Below, piece after piece: positions 48,268 to 60,853 of a stretch of DNA of 64,000 nt. The position numbers and the translations under genes were made by a program. Source of the DNA: Heliopora coerulea. Its lineage: Eukaryota > Cnidaria > Anthozoa > Scleralcyonacea > Helioporidae. Position 1 is the stretch's first letter. Every line of letters begins with the position of its first letter. The notes beneath the pieces were generated by a model. It did not search any database. It had not been told where the DNA came from and was given only the letters and a program-made list of their open reading frames with translations. The stretch spans positions 1,789,001 to 1,853,000 of the forward strand of contig JASJOG010000034.1 in the NCBI GenBank assembly GCA_030142905.1, in the 5' to 3' direction.

Positions 48268-50894
48268 TCACGACCATTTTAAACTATTTCTTTCCTCGCT
48301 TCTTGAAATATCTTTGGTAGTACCTGTTAAGTCATCATCTAGTTCATCATGCTCCACTGGCTCTTTCCGGTTTCCTTCTTTCGTTTCTTTCTTATCCACC
48401 ATCCTTTTTTGATACTTCTCAGTACCTTGTCTTACAACATTTTGATTTTTACTCATTTCTTCATCATTACCATCATTTCCTGATTTTCTGAAATTTTCTG
48501 GTCTTCCATCACTTCCTGATCTTCTACCACTTCCATTTTTACCATCACTTCTTTCATTTCCAGTTCTCCTATCATTTTCTGGTTTTCCACCACTTCTTGA
48601 TCTTCTACCATTTTCAGTTTTCCCATAATTTCTTTCATTTCCAGTTTTCCCATAATATTCTGGTTTTCTACCACTTCCTGATCTTCTACCATTTTCAGTT
48701 TTCCCATAATTTCTTTCATTTACAGTTTTCCCATCATTTTCTGGTTTTCTACCACTTCCTGATCTTCTACTATTTTCAGTTTTCCCATAATTTCTTTCAT
48801 TTCCAGTTTTCCCATCATTTTCTGGTTTTCCATCATTTCTTGATCTTCTACCATTTCCAGATTTCCCATCACTTCTTTCATTACCACGTCTCCTATCATT
48901 ATCTGGTTTTCCACCATTTCCACCATTCCCACCATTCTCAGGTTTGCCACCATTTCCTTTACTTCCAGGATCTCCACCAGTTCCCTTTCCTTTCCCAAAA
49001 AGTTTCTCAAAAAAATAACAGGATGTTGCTACAGCACTTCCTGCTGCTCCAACAGCAGCCACACCACCTCCATTGGCAAGAGCAGATGCTGACATCATTG
49101 ATGCTGCGTAAGACCCAGCAGCTATCCCTACTGAACCAAACCCTAAAGCTCCAGCCACAACAGGTGCTGCTGCAATGGCAGCTGCACCTCCAGCAATACC
49201 GACAGCAACTGGAGCAACAACTGACTTCCAGCTAAAAAGCAAATACAAGGAGGAAACACTAATCAACAACTTTACTCTAAACTAACCAACTACTTGGAAT
49301 ATTTTTCCTAGCACATTAAATTTTATCTTTGATCACTCACCTTTTACCATCACCTCCATCACCATTACCACCATCACCATCACCATTGTCACCATCACCA
49401 TTGTCACAATCACCATAGTCACCATCACCATTGTCACCATCACCATTGCCACCATCACCATTGCCACCATCACCACAGCCATTACCATCACCATGGCCAT
49501 CATCATCACAATCATGATCATTTTCATGACCCATATCAGCATGGCTAGCTTTATTTTTATTCCCATCAGTTTCTTCTTTATTATTTCTACCACTGTTACC
49601 AATATTATCACCAGCATGGATCTCTTCACCACTATCACCATCTTCATTATTGTCACCATCATCGTTGCCATCTGGCTATAATAATAGGAAAATAAGAGAC
49701 CTATCAAAACTGAAAAGTCTGTACTTATAATTTGGGACAAGTGCAATTTAGCTGACCACAGAATATATTAGCACCCTGTAGGCTCAAACACTCAAGTAAA
49801 ACTTTGGGCAGTAAGTCCAAAATCCAAAAAAAATGAATTTTTCTCAAATATCCTTTCTGAAACAAAGCTACCCACTCACTGAGACATTTTAACCCTTTAA
49901 TGACCAGGCTTATCACTGTGATGAGCAAAATCAGCTGGTGTTAGCCAGAGTAAAACACTTCAGTATGCCCTTGTCCCTTAATGGGTTAAGTTGGGCAAAA
50001 ACATTTATCAATTGCATCAGTTTTTCAGCCAGAAATGAAATCAAAGTACAACTGATCATCCAATCTTCCTCCTCTTCAATCACTACTTCTAATCCTAACT
50101 CTAGTTTAACCTTAAACCTAAGCCTAACCCTAAAGCTGACCACATGACATGACCAAGTCACTAGTAAAAATAGCAGAAGATACAGTTACTGCATTTCAGC
50201 TGTAGGTGGCCAGCCAAACTGCACTTTTGCCCATGATTGTATGACAAATGTGTTTTAATCCTCCAAAATTGTGCAAAGATTTAATGTTTAGAATTCACAA
50301 AAATGAAAACATTTTCATTATCTTTTCATTTTCATTTTCATTTTGTACTAGCTGTGGATGGCCCTGGCCCCAAACATGGCAGATGCTCATGGGTAGTTGC
50401 CTAATATATTACTCACTTGGGAGTCCTATGATATATGGAACAGCTATAGAGATGGCTTTTAGTGTTTCTACAGGTACAGTATAAGGAAAAACAGAAAACC
50501 AAGTGGAAGCTTAGCCACATGAATAATATAGAGCTAAGCATATCCCTTCAGTATGGATGTCAACACAGCAATTTTGAGGTTTTCTCATCTTCCACTTACT
50601 AGTGTTTCAGTGGCTTCATGCGAACCCAACAAGACGTTTTCTGTTTTTCTCATCAACTAATTGGTTGAAAACAAACCACTAAGAAACGTTGACCATTTAT
50701 CCAACTATGAGCTGGTCTATTCAACTGGTTTAATTACAAACAAATGGCATACAAAGTATGCATTTTCAAAGTATCATTTATAAAATAATTATCCTTACTA
50801 CGTCGTTGCATTCTACTTTTTCTTTGTTTTGCCCCTTATCTCCATTATCTTGAACCTCCAATCCCTTCCTTAATTTGCAGTCTTGGTCACCCAT
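48268..50894 (-). CDS. Long ISG12-domain protein, gene 3 (domain core deleted)
   Basis: Exons are 50799-50894, 49341-49675 and 48268-49231, in phase, about 464 residues. Architecture is as gene 1. Three length changes relative to gene 1 are all in frame: 5 fewer codons in the acidic exon, one fewer 27-residue tail repeat, and loss of 26 residues (the [14 protein letters not shown] segment) from the ISG12 domain, so GGGVAA runs straight into [10 protein letters not shown]. Whether the shortened domain still functions is unknown. Confidence 0.73.
49889..49989. mobile_element. 101-bp MITE-like repeat in intron 1 (copy 3)
   Basis: Duplicated with its host intron; same ends as at 29146-29246. Confidence 0.6.
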
Positions 50895-52140
50895 GATTTA
50901 AAAATCTAAGAATCAATAATGAAATTCTGATGAATTACAATCAACATATTCTCATGAGTTTGACACATACACCACGAACTATCACAAAAAAATTCAAGGT
51001 GTACGGACGTATTTTATTACCAAACTACATTTACCAAGGACAGATCATTTCAGCAAATAACTTATTTCAAGTAGGACCTTCAGATCTGAGGAATAGCGAA
51101 GTTACTGTACGCATGAAATATGCCGGAACGGAAAATTTATAAGCGTTAACACGATTCCAGAATGTGGTCACAAAGACAGAATAGCAAGGTCTAAGTTCTT
51201 GTTTACGGTTGGAGATACTGATTATAACATTACCTCAACAGACTGACCATGCTACATCGGAATTTCGTCGGATGAAGTCTTCGCATCAGGTTCTTCTCAA
51301 AACCTCAAGAAAGACAATTAAGTTTTCTCCACTGACCTCTGTAATATATCTGGACTGCGGTTTCTGCTTTAAAAAGTGTCCGAAAAAATGATGGCGTCAT
51401 TTTACGATTTGCTTCCGAGTTACTACAGGAACGAAGGCTTTTTGGGAAAGGGATTTTTTACACCACGTTTTTGCTACGTATTTTCTGCTTTGCAAAGCGT
51501 TCAACTTTTCTCATTTTAAAGTCCATATTGGGGTCTATTACGGAACTACTCACTCATCGACCACTTGACACTATTGGGTAACTGGGCAGCGGTTTGCAGT
51601 GTCAGGAGGAAATTCAAAAGAACTCAGACTTTTTCTTAGGCTCTGGCTTCTCTGCGATTAGTGGTGCAACGGACTATGGTCAGGGTTAGAGTAACTCCTA
51701 ACGTTTCCGGTCTCTAAGAGGCCCCGCGATTAATCTATAGAGACGATTGAGAATTAAAATCTTGAAATATATGTCTATGCTGAGGATGGTAACAGGGGAC
51801 CCCGAACGAAAATCTCCTAAGGGCCCCCAGTAATTTCGTTATGCCACTGGCGGCGATTACGAATCATGTTTGTCTTCGCATTGATTAAATGGGAGGGCCG
51901 AACTCGTCCATTGAAAGGGTGCCCAACGTAGTTAAAGAGCTGCACTGCACACAGATTTTTTTAAGAAAAGAAAACGGCTCTTATGCATATAGTAAGATGG
52001 TCGTCTGTTTAAAAGGACTTGAAAACCAAGAAAGGTAGGTGCTTTTGTAATTACAGCATCGCTTTATTAAGTTAATCTTACTGTCCTCATTACAATTTCA
52101 AACTAACGAGGTGCGACTATTAATTTTACTCAAATTATCT

Positions 52141-52324
52141 TTATAAAATCGCGACTCCGATTGTTGCTCCCATAGCTAAGACACACGCAACCACCTTAGA
52201 TCCACCTGCAATCGAGGTAACCGTGGCTGCAAGGGTCTGACATACTCCCACGAACTCAACTGGGAAAGAAACGATAGCACTAACGCCGCCAAGAACTGCC
52301 CCAGCTAGTGCTGTCCATCCCCAT
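52141..52324 (-). CDS. Short ISG12-like terminal exon, copy 4
   Basis: Open 184-bp exon with the same acceptor phase and stop as copy 1. Upstream candidate exons are at 53311-55557. Confidence 0.5.
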
Positions 52325-53310
52325 CTGTTAAAAGAAATGTATGCAACAAAAACAAATTTAGGGCTTGGTGCGAGAACGAATTTGATCTATCCAAGAGGGT
52401 GTTTAGCATCCACATCATGTAATGAACATATCAGTAAAGATGGTTGTATTACTGATTACAAGTTTATAAACACTTGCACCGACTGCATCCAATGATTCTG
52501 TTCACTCAAAATTCTTCCGAGTAATCTCAACGCTAAATGACTACACACAGCATCAGTGGCCTGGCATTGTATCGCATACACAGCAACTGGCTAGGGGAGC
52601 CTCAAAGGTTACAGCTTCCCGCATTTAAGGCTGGGTCTAAATAACCTGGTCAGAAGAGCTGATTTCAGGAGTGGCGTTAGTTCATTACAACCCGTTCGCT
52701 GTCGTTCGTTCAGTTACTAAGTCGTATCAGCTTTAAAAACGTTCACCATATTTGGATCACGAACGTTCTATTGCTCTCTTAATGACCGATGTTACACGAT
52801 TAAGTAATTTGTGAAACCCGTCTCACAACGCCATTGCAATAGAGATTTCATGACACATTGCAAAGTATAACACCCTTCAAAGTCATCACCCTGCGTCGGT
52901 TTTCGTTGAGAGACAGGTTTCATCAAAAGTTGAAGAGGGTTAACTCTATGCAATGATCGTGAGCTCGCTTCACTGAGATTGCAGCGTGTAACAACTTTTA
53001 TAAGTTTCCTATGTCGTTGTCTCGTGCGACACTGCTTTTAGACAGTAAATTTTGTCGTCAGTGCCACAGGAACAAGGTTGCATCTCAAGTATGGTGCGCA
53101 TGCAGATTCAACTCCAGTTATTTCCTTGTTAAACCACTTTGCACACACTGTATGCCAAGATCGCATTTCAGCACTATTGTTTACCATATTTTGAAAACCT
53201 CGAGATTATTCTCACTGCGAGATTTAGTTAGGGAAGGGAACGCATTATCTCCCCTTCTGTAACGTAAGGTATTAATGATGGATATAGAAAATGCAACACA
53301 TTTGCCTCAC

Positions 53311-55557
53311 CTGTTAAACTCGCTATATTTAGTAAAGGATAGCCTTTTTTGCCTCAAATTGAAAGAGCGCTTTTCAAGTCCGGCTTTTATTGTAAAGTTA
53401 GCTTCTTGCACGTCATTGATTAAACTAAAATATCATATCATTTAGAGTTTGAATTCGTGGAAAAACGTAATTTCCTAGATACATTCTTTAGAAAACTTCT
53501 GCATGGATTACCGTTCTCAGTAATGTACGTAAATGTGTAGTACATACTAGGACACCTCTACCTTCATGGCAAGTCATTGCACATCCCCCCTTTTGTCCCG
53601 AGCTGGATCGACCTCCGATTCGGATTTGCTTTCTTCTTTTAGAAAAGATGTAAATTCATCATCGGCTTTTGTTCAGACACTCCGTGAACACAATCTACGA
53701 GACAACAATTCTCTGATTCCTGAAAAGTACCAAGCTGTGTTATTTCTTCAGATATCAAAAAGACGCAAGTTGCCAACTCGGCTTGGCAACAACTGGTAGT
53801 CGAACATCGTTAAGCAACCGTCTGGTCGTGGCTGCATTTTCCGATTGTATTTTCAAAGGTATCGCGTTTTCTGTCATCCCAACTTGCATTTTTGCCCACT
53901 CCGAATTTGTCAATTAAACAGTTGCGATTTCTGTGATGAGCGCATTTTCTATCGCTTCGCACTTCCTCTCTCTCGGCCATTTGTGGCTTTGCTCTCGGGT
54001 TTGTAGTGAAGATTTTCGCTCATTCGCCTCTGGTCCTCCTATCTTGCATGAAATCATACTGACAAGTAATGGAAAACTTGCTTATCTGCCATTGCCCACT
54101 GCCAAAAGCAGAGGAAAACAAATGCTATTGTTTGCATCTTTACGTCGAATACGTGAGATATGCTTCAAAAAACACACTCTTCTCTGTCTTCTTTCGAATT
54201 CATTTCAAAAAAAAATATTCAACTATTACCCTGAATCCTCGTCGAAGAAACCCAATCATTTTCATCATAATCGTGACTGAGGAAACTGACTAGAGCCCTC
54301 TTAACGCTTTCCAAATTTTTCTATGCATTACAATTGAATGCGAGCATAAATTACTGTGAGTTGGTAGGGTTGGAACTCTGCGTCTCTAACAGATGTATGT
54401 TCACAGTTTCCCGGACAACACAACGTTTGAGCCAAAGCTGTAGAGATTTTGCTCAGTGATCTCACGTTTGTACATGACTCCGTTCGTCTGTTCATTCTAC
54501 CTCGGCTTGCAAATTAACTATCAGCACATTACTTACCACAATCACTACCAGAATTACCTCTCTGTGAACAAATTAGAAAAAGCAAAGTCATATGTTCAGT
54601 TTTCTAGCACAACGCAACACACAGAACTGTGAAGTGTAAACTACGTTAGACTTTCGTTCCTCTTCTTTCGTCACCACTGCTTTACCGGTTTAAATAGAAG
54701 GCAGAGAAATGAAAGCTGAAAGGTACAGGTATTAGTAGAAAGCGTAGAGTAATGAGTAATGACGTATAATCAGAAACAGTGTAATAGTTGTAGTAAGTGT
54801 AATCGTGTTAACATGTGCTTCGCAAGTATAAGAAAAACACCCTTACATACTTCAGGGGACTAAAGAAATGCCGTGTTTTGCGGCCGGATGTTACTTTTAC
54901 TTCCGCATGACGCCATTCGCTTCTTGATCCCCCGTTTAAAGACTAGTCCTGAGGTAAACTGGAGAGGAAACTTTCAAAATCCCGGAAAAAATCCTGCATA
55001 GACATTGGAACACCAGTATATTGTACCCTGCTAGACAGGGGGATTTCTACCTGTCATCGAGAACGGAATCACAATCTGCCATGGTATAATTATCGCGAGC
55101 AATGAAAAAAAAAAAAAAAGAAAAAAAAACATTGCGTCATCCCGTTGTGATGACATCTTCACAAACACGGACGGGAAACATGTCTTCACTCTATCATGAT
55201 CTCACCAAGTACACGAGCGGGCAACATTGCAAATGTCGCCATACAACAGAAAAAAATGTCACCCGAACACCTTCTTTAGTGGACAAGCTTTGGCAGTCAA
55301 AAGTGGTCTGTGATACATCATACGACCATGAACCAATCGACCAATAGATGACTTTGCCTCTAATTATGAACCATGAGTAATCAAGAGGGAATTTAATAGA
55401 AGCGTTTGACTCGCGGCGGTAAAGGATCAGTTTATCTTTGTAATTTATCCTAATTACCCTTGATTCAATGCCAGGGTCGAGCTCGTCTATTGAAAGCGTG
55501 CCTTACGCAGTATGAAAAAAAGAGCCACACAACAAGCAGAATTAAAACAAAGAACAT
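53311..55557 (-). other. Candidate 5' exons of short ISG12 gene, copy 4
   Basis: Signal-like segment 55507-55557, microexon 54537-54561 (RGNSGSDC plus G) and coil segment 53311-53424, all with intact splice sites. Confidence 0.32.
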
Positions 55558-55699
55558 GCATGTTATACCAAAGGAAAAGTGATAGCCGGTTTAAACGGCT
55601 TTAAATTTGAGAAAGACCTTGTCGTAATCACACCATCGATTTAGTAAGCTAATCTTAGAGTCCTCATCACAATTTCAAACTAACGAGAATGTGTAACGG

Positions 55700-58438
55700 T
55701 TATTTTTTATGAAATCTTCTTTCCAATGCGGCTCCAACTGCTTCTCCAACTGCTGCTCCTAAACCTGCAACACCTGCAACTACCTTAGCTCCACCTGCAA
55801 GCACGGTACCCGTAGCTCCAATGGCCTGACATGTGGCCACCACTCCTCCTGCAGCTACTCCACCTCCACTGGCCACTGCTGATGCTGACATCATGGATGC
55901 TGCTGCAGAACCAGCAGCTATTCCTGCTGCGGTAAAGCCCGCTGCTGAAACGACGACTGGGGCTGCAACAAGAGCTCCCACTGCACCAAGAACTGCCCAT
56001 CGCCATCTGTTAAAAGAAATTCATGTTCAGCTATCCCTGCTGAACCAAACCCTAAAGCTCCAGCCACAACAGGTGCAGCTGCCATTGCAGCTAAAAAGTA
56101 CTTCCAGCTAAAAAGTACTTCCAGCTAAAAAGTAAATACAAGGAGGAAACACCAATCAACAACTTTACTCTAAACTAACCAACTACTTGGAATATTTTTC
56201 CTAGCACATTAAATTTTACCTTTGATCACTCACCTTTTACCATCACCTCCATCACCATTACCACCATCACCATTACCACCATCACCATTGCCACCATCAC
56301 CATTGCCACCATCACCATTTTCATGACCCACATAAGCATGGCTAGCTTTATTTTTATTGCCACTGTTACCAATATTATCAGCAGCATGGATCTCTTCATC
56401 ACTATCACCATCTTTATTATTGTCACCATCATCATTGCCATCTGGCTATAATAATAGGAAAATAAGAGACCTATCAAAACTGAAAAGTCTGTACTCATAA
56501 TTTGGGACAAGTGCAATTTAGCTGACCACAGGATATATTAGCACCCTGTGGGCTCAAACACTCAAGTAAAACTTTGGGCAGTAAGTCCAATCAAAGCTAC
56601 CCACTCACTGATACATTTTAACCCTTTAATGACCAGGCTCATCACTGTGATGAGCAAAATCAGCTGGCGTTAGCCAGAGTAAAACACTTCAGTATGCCCT
56701 TGTCCCTTAATGGGTTAAGTTGGGCAAAAAAATTTATCAATTGCATCAGTTTTTCTGCCAGAAATGAAATCAAAGTACAACTGATCATCCACTCTTCCTC
56801 CTCTTCAATCACTACTTCTAATCCTAACTCTAGTTTAACCTTAAACCTAAGCCTAACAATAAAGCTGACCACAATTCCATTTCCAAGTCACTAGTAAAAA
56901 TAGCAGAGGATACACTGTGACTGCATTTTAGCTGTAGGTGGCCAGCCAAACTGCACTTTTGCCCATGATTGTATGACAAATGTGTTTTAATCCTCCAAAA
57001 TTGTGCAAAAATTTAATGTTTAGAATTCACAAAAATGAAAACATTTTCATTATCTTTTTCTTATCAAAGGGCATGGTATAATAATATTATGTGGGTCAAT
57101 AATCTCACCATGTATAACTGAGAGAAGGCATGTTTCTACACACAACAAATAATCTCAATCAAATCACTAAACTAAAGGCTAAATATCTGTACTGCACAAA
57201 TTCCTGATCTGAACAAATCAGCACTTCAAGTAAAATATTGCTAACAATGAAAATCATTCTAAAGCTTTGTTTGCAGTTGTAAATTAGCAAGATGTTGTGA
57301 TTGCATACGGTCAGACTGCATACAGTACTGTGAGTGACAGTCAGCATGGTTGTTCTTAGAGTATACAGACACGTGGCATGTGGACTATGTGTTTCATGAC
57401 ACACAAATAAATATGAAATAAGATAATATTTAAGCTTAAAAACTGGCAGACAACAAATCTTTGAAAAGGCCAATATTAAATGAAAAGAATTTTATAAGCT
57501 GTTTACTTTTCATAAAAAAAGCCTAAAATGAAAAATTTGGTAGAAAAAGGCCAACCTGCCTAAGTGTTGTTCTAAGAGTATTCTCTGCACAGCTCAGTGC
57601 TTAAAAGTCAATACTTCACCCAACCTCAGGTGGATGTCTCCCTCTGTTAAAATATCTTGCATTAGCCAGCTTTAAAATATTTAAATTATGAACAGCCAGC
57701 TGCTCCTAACTTGATTAATAGCACAGTCATTGGAATATTAAACTAGTATGTTGTGGTACTGCAGGTTTGAATTTGAGCTCATGTCAAGTTTTGTTTTTCC
57801 AACAAGATTTTTTTGAAATACTATGAAACTGAGTCACAACTGGCTCTAGTTCAAAGAAGAATTGGGTTCCTTACATATGCTCCATTTTGTACTAGCTGTG
57901 GATGGCCCTGGCCCCAAACATGGCAGATGCTCATGAGTAGTTGCCTAATATGTTACTCACTTGGCAGTCCTATGATATATGGAACAACTATAGAGATGGC
58001 TTTTAGTGTTTCTACAGGTACAGTATAAGGAAAAACAGAAAACCAAGTGGAAGCTTAGCCACATGAATAAGGGCAGGTTAAACATATCCCTTCAGTGTCG
58101 ATGTCAACACAGCATTTTTGAGGTTTTCTCATCTTCCACTTACTAGTGTTTCAGTGGCTTCATGCGAACCCAACAAGACCTTTTCTGTTTTTCTCATCAA
58201 CTAATTGGTTGAAAACAAGCCACTAAGAAACGTTGATCATTTATCCAACTATGAGCTGGTCTATTCAACTGGTTTAATTACAAACAAATGGCATACAAAG
58301 TATGCATTTTCAAAGTATCATTTATAAAATAATTATCCTTACTACGTCGTTGCATTCTACTTTTTCTTTGTTTTCCCCCTTATCTTCATTATCTTGAACC
58401 TCCAATCCCTTTCTTAATTTGCAGTCTTGGTCACCCAT
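55700..58438 (-). CDS. Hybrid ISG12 gene 4
   Basis: Exons are 58343-58438, 56234-56445 and 55700-56006, giving about 204 residues when exon 2 is joined to the alpha-type acceptor. The ISG12 domain is complete ([35 protein letters not shown], ending ALERRFHKK). The long-gene acceptor is triplicated here as tandem 17-bp units (56082-56129), and its first use leads to a stop within about 11 codons, so only the alpha-type acceptor gives an ISG12 protein. Intron 1 carries an 825-bp segment (57058-57882) missing from the other copies. Confidence 0.6.
56618..56718. mobile_element. 101-bp MITE-like repeat in intron 1 (copy 4)
   Basis: Same family and position within intron 1 as the copy at 29146-29246. 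Confidence 0.6.
57058..57882. other. 825-bp segment unique to gene 4 intron 1
   Basis: It replaces the TTTTCA-repeat region present in the three sister introns. I see no clear terminal repeats and no recognisable protein. It could be an insertion, or ancestral sequence lost elsewhere. Confidence 0.6.
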
Positions 58439-59683
58439 GATTTAAAAATCTAAGAATCAATAATGAAATTCTGATGAATTACAATCAACATATTCTCATG
58501 AGTTTGACACATACACCACGAACTATCACAAAAAAATTCAAGGTGTACGGACGTATTTTATTACTAAACTACATTTACCAAGGACAGATCATTTCAGCAA
58601 ATAACTTATTTCAAGTAGGACCTTCAGATCTGAGGAATAGCGAAGTTACTGTACGCATGAAATATGCCGGAACGGAAAATTTATAAGCGTTAACACGATT
58701 CCAGAATGTGGTCACAAAGACAGAATAGCAAGGTCTAAGTTCTTGTTTACGGTTGGAGATACTGATTATAACATTACCTCAACAGACTGACCATGCTACA
58801 TCGGAATTTCGTCGAATGAAGTCTTCGCATCAGGTTCTTCTCAAAACCTCAAGAAAGAAAATTAAGTTTTCTCCACTGACCTCTGTAATATATCTGGACT
58901 GCGGTTTCTGCTTTAAAAAGTGTCGAAAAAATGATGGCGTCATTTCACGATTTGCTTCCGAGTTACTACAGGAACGAAGGCTTTTTGGGAAAGGGATTTT
59001 TTACACCACGTTTTTGCTACGTATTTTCTGCTTTGCAAAGCGTTCAACTTTTCTCATTTTAAAGTCTATATTGGGGTCTATTACGGAACTACTCACTCAT
59101 CAATCACTTGACACTATTGGGTAACTGGGCAGCGGTTTGCAGTGTCAGGAGGAAATTCAAAAGAACTCAGACTTTTTCTTAGGCTCTGGCTTCTCTGCGA
59201 TTAGTGGTGCAATGGACTATGGTCAGGGTTAGAGTAACTCCTAAGGTTTCCGGTCTCTAAGAGGCCCCGCGATTAATCTATAGAGACGATTGAGAATTAA
59301 AATCTTGAAATATATGTCTATGCTGAGGATGGTAACGGGGGACCCCGAACGAAAATCTCCTAAGGGCCCCCAGTAATTCCGTTATGCCACTGGCGGCGAT
59401 TACGAATCATGTTTGTCTTCGCATTGATTAAATGGCAGGGTCGAACTCGTCCATTGAAAGGGTGCCCAACGTAGTTAAAGAGCTGCACTGCACACAGATT
59501 TTTTTAAGAAAAGAAAACGGCTCTTATGCATATAGTAAGATGGTCGTCTGTTTAAAAGGACTTGAAAACCAAGAAAGGTAGGTGCTTTTGTAATTACAGC
59601 ATCGTTTTATTAAGCTAATCTTACTGTCCTCATTACAATTTCAAACTAACGAGGTGCGACTATTAATTTTACTCAAATTATCT

Positions 59684-59867
59684 TTATAAAATCGCGACTC
59701 CGATTGTTGCTCCTATAGCTAAGACTCACGCAACCACCTTAGATCCACCTGCAATCGAGGTAACCGTGGCTGCAAGGGTCTGACATACTCCCACGAACTC
59801 AACTGGGAAAGCAACGATAGCACTAACGCCGCCAAGAACTGCCCCAGCTAGTGCTGTCCATCCCCAT
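59684..59867 (-). CDS. Short ISG12-like terminal exon, copy 5
   Basis: Open 184-bp exon matching copy 1, with the same acceptor and stop. Confidence 0.5.
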
Positions 59868-60853
59868 CTGTTAAAAGAAATGTATGCAACAAAAACAAAT
59901 TTAGGGCTTGGTGCGAGAACGAATTTGATCTATCCAAGAGGGTGTTTAGCATCCACATCATGTAATGAACATATCAGTAAAGATGGTTGTATTACTGATT
60001 ACAAGTTTATAAACACTTGCACCGACTGCATCCAATGATTCTGTTCACTCAAAATTCTTCCGAGTAATCTCAACGCTAAATGACTACACACAGCATCAGT
60101 GGCCTGGCATTGTATCGCATACACACCAACTGGCTAGGGGAGCCTCAAAGGTTACAGTTTCCCGCATTTAAGGCTGGGTCTAAATAACCTGGTCAGAAGA
60201 GCTGATTTCAGGAGTGGCGTTAGTTCATTACAACCCGTTCGCTGTCGTTCGTTCAGTTACTAAGTCGTATCAGCTTTAAAAACGTTCACCATATTTGGAT
60301 CACGAACGTTATATTGCTCTCTTAATGACCGATGTTACACGATTAAGTAATTTGTGAAACCCGTCTCACAACGCCATTGCAATAGAGATTTCATGACACA
60401 TTGCAAAGTATAACACCCTTCAAAGTCATCACCCTGCGTCGGTTTTCGTTGAGAGACAGGTTTCATCAAAAGTTGAAGAGGGTTAACTCTATGCAATGAT
60501 CGTGAGCTCGCTTCACTGAGATTGCAGCGTATAACAACTTTTATAGGTTTCCTATGTCGTTGTCTCGTGCGACACTGCTTTTAGACAGTAAATTTTGTCG
60601 TCAGTGCCACAGGAACAAGGTTGCATCTCAAGTATGGTGCGCATGCAGATTCAACCCCAGTTATTTCCTTGTTAAACCACTGTGCACACACTGTATGCCA
60701 AGATCGCATTTCAGCACTATTGTTTACCATATTTTGAAAACCTCGAGATTATTCTCAGTGCGAGATTTAGTTAGGGAAGGGAACGCATTATCTCCCCTTC
60801 TGTAACGTAAGGTATTAATGATGCATAGAGAAAATGCAACACATTTGCCTCAC

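Larger units (their letters stand above)
38077..59612. repeat. Higher-order tandem duplication, super-unit 2
   Basis: It repeats super-unit 1 in the same order: alpha (38077-42600), gamma (44413-47485), beta (47486-52069), alpha' (52070-56029) and beta' (56030-59612). It lacks the 18.3-kb RBM4 block and gains a Penelope-like element in gamma and an 825-bp segment near 57058. A 280-bp piece of alpha (4122-4402 in unit 1) is missing at 42167. Confidence 0.93.
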
